The translations under genes were made by a program, and so were the position numbers. From positions 1 through 6,277 of the forward strand of contig JBEKCP010000372.1 in NCBI GenBank assembly GCA_050014815.1: a stretch of 6,277 nucleotides of DNA, given 5' to 3'. The notes under the pieces were generated by a model, which saw nothing but the letters and a program-made list of their open reading frames with translations, was not told where the DNA came from and searched no databases. Position 1 is the stretch's first letter. Each line of letters starts with the position of its first letter. Positions 5,417 to 6,277 of the stretch are shown here, piece after piece. This DNA is from JBEKCP01 sp050014815. Lineage in GTDB: Bacteria > Planctomycetota > Planctomycetia > Pirellulales > Thermoguttaceae.

Positions 5417-6181
5417 ATGTTAGTGCTCTCACGCCGCTCCAATGAAAAAATCGTCTTTCCGAACATCGGCGTTACCGTCGAGATACTGAACATTGCGGGC
5501 AGCGCCGTCCGGATCGGGGTCCAGGCGCCGCCGGACATCAAGATCCTGCGGCAGGAGATTATCGACCGGGGGGCCCAGAGCGTGGCGCCGCCGGTCACCG
5601 CGGCCGGCAGGCACTTGTCGCAGTCGGCGCGGGGCCGCCTGCACGCCATCGCCGTGGCACTAGGATTGGCGCAGAAGGAATTGGCCCATGGGCGGTCTCG
5701 GGGCGCCGAGGAGAGCCTCGGGCAGGCCATGGCCGAGTTGGCCCGACTGGACCGCGAGATGGCCGGCCCGCGGCGGGAAGCCGCGTCGCCCACCCAGCGG
5801 ATCCTGCGGCGGGCACTGCTGGTCGAAGACAACCCGAATGAAGGCCGCCTGCTGGCGAAGTTCCTCGAGCGGAGCGGTTTTCGGGTGGACCTGGCCCATG
5901 ACGGTTGCGATGCCCTCGACTACCTTTCCTCGCACGCCCGGCCCGACGTGGTGCTCTTGGACATGCTGATGCCCCGGTGCGACGGTCCGTCGACGATTCG
6001 CGCCATCCGCAGCAACCGGCAGTATGCCGACATGAAGGTTTTTGCCGTCAGCGGCATGGCCCCGAAGGAGTTTTCGGTGCCGATCGGGCCGGGAGGCGTC
6101 GACCAGTGGTTCGCCAAGCCTGTCGATACGGACGCGCTGGTGGAGGAGATCAACAGGATCGCGCCCGCGGCCGCCGAGTGA
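5417..6181 (+). CDS. CsrA-helical linker-receiver domain fusion (hybrid RNA-binding response regulator)
   Basis: The product has 254 residues. Residues 1-50 are a CsrA domain, the dimeric RNA-binding fold that represses or stabilises mRNAs by binding GGA motifs: MLVLSRR (1-7), VRIGVQAPPDI (31-41), ILRQEI (43-48). The RNA-contact residues L4, R6, R7 and the arginine of the last strand (R45) are present. Residues about 60-126 form a helical linker with two predicted helices (RLHAIAVALGLAQKELAHG, then ESLGQAMAELARLDREM). Residues 131-250 are a receiver domain with acidic pair E137/D138 (LLVEDNP), phosphoacceptor D182 (VVLLDMLMP), S212 (AVSG) and K234 (FAKP), so it looks able to be phosphorylated. 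No DNA-binding domain is present. The start has a near-perfect Shine-Dalgarno at 5405-5409 and begins the CsrA fold exactly. I infer a translational regulator gated by a histidine kinase, which is not encoded here. Confidence 0.93.
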   Translation: MLVLSRRSNEKIVFPNIGVTVEILNIAGSAVRIGVQAPPDIKILRQEIIDRGAQSVAPPVTAAGRHLSQSARGRLHAIAVALGLAQKELAHGRSRGAEESLGQAMAELARLDREMAGPRREAASPTQRILRRALLVEDNPNEGRLLAKFLERSGFRVDLAHDGCDALDYLSSHARPDVVLLDMLMPRCDGPSTIRAIRSNRQYADMKVFAVSGMAPKEFSVPIGPGGVDQWFAKPVDTDALVEEINRIAPAAAE

Positions 6182-6192
6182 ACGGGAACTAA

Positions 6193-6250
6193 TCGTTTAG
6201 CGCTAGGTCGTTGGAAACCGTCGTTTAGCGGGCGGGCTTGCCCGCCGTTT
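6193..6250 (+). terminator. Repeat-bearing hairpin downstream of the CsrA-receiver gene, terminator-like
   Basis: TCGTTTAGCG occurs twice (6193-6202 and 6221-6230), 28 bases apart. The second copy runs into the hairpin GGCGGG-CTTG-CCCGCC (6231-6246), which is followed by GTTT. The hairpin begins 50 bases after the stop codon. The short T-run gives only weak support for intrinsic termination. From memory, similar GTTTAGCGGGCGGGC elements are scattered between planctomycete genes, so it may be a dispersed repeat as well. Confidence 0.5.
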
Positions 6251-6277
6251 GGGAGCATGCGTTTTTCCGCACGGCGG

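Noticed and set aside
5257..5445. 62-codon open frame in the leader of the CsrA-receiver gene
   Set aside because: It overlaps the CsrA start out of frame, has no ribosome-binding site and shows no protein-like pattern.

Overview
The window is GC-rich bacterial chromosome. It most resembles Planctomycetota (a Pirellulales-type genome). That rests on protein flavour recalled from known families, not on a marker gene: a membrane-anchored prenyltransferase/squalene-cyclase-like repeat protein, a CsrA domain fused to a receiver domain, and heptameric intergenic repeats. No rRNA, tRNA, CRISPR array, transposase or phage gene was seen.

Layout. The left part (1-2482) is on the minus strand and carries housekeeping genes, in transcription order rpmG (ribosomal protein bL33), recJ (single-strand DNA exonuclease) and pcm (protein-L-isoaspartate O-methyltransferase, cut by the window's left edge). 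The gaps between them hold a REP-like hairpin (2272-2310), a terminator-like hairpin (432-452) and a G-rich heptamer array that abuts the pcm start codon (377-424). A divergent promoter region (2483-2719) carries a likely rpmG promoter on the minus strand, a TATAAT promoter on the plus strand, a second heptamer array built on AGTACTC (2624-2665) and a small hairpin.

The right part (2720-6181) is on the plus strand. A 605-residue single-pass membrane protein with a C-terminal alpha/alpha-toroid-like repeat domain comes first. Two short overlapping genes of unknown function (74 and 106 residues) follow, the first with a strong ribosome-binding site. After a 306-base gap comes a 254-residue protein that joins an N-terminal CsrA RNA-binding domain, a helical linker and a C-terminal response-regulator receiver domain with all key residues intact. 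A repeat-bearing hairpin follows it.

The most interesting element is the CsrA-linker-receiver fusion. It suggests an RNA-binding translational regulator controlled directly by phosphorylation. Its own leader carries three ANGGA motifs, one of them in the Shine-Dalgarno sequence, which suggests autoregulation. The two short overlapping genes and the two heptamer arrays are the next most interesting features. All functional statements come from reading the sequence and recalled family knowledge; no database search was run.
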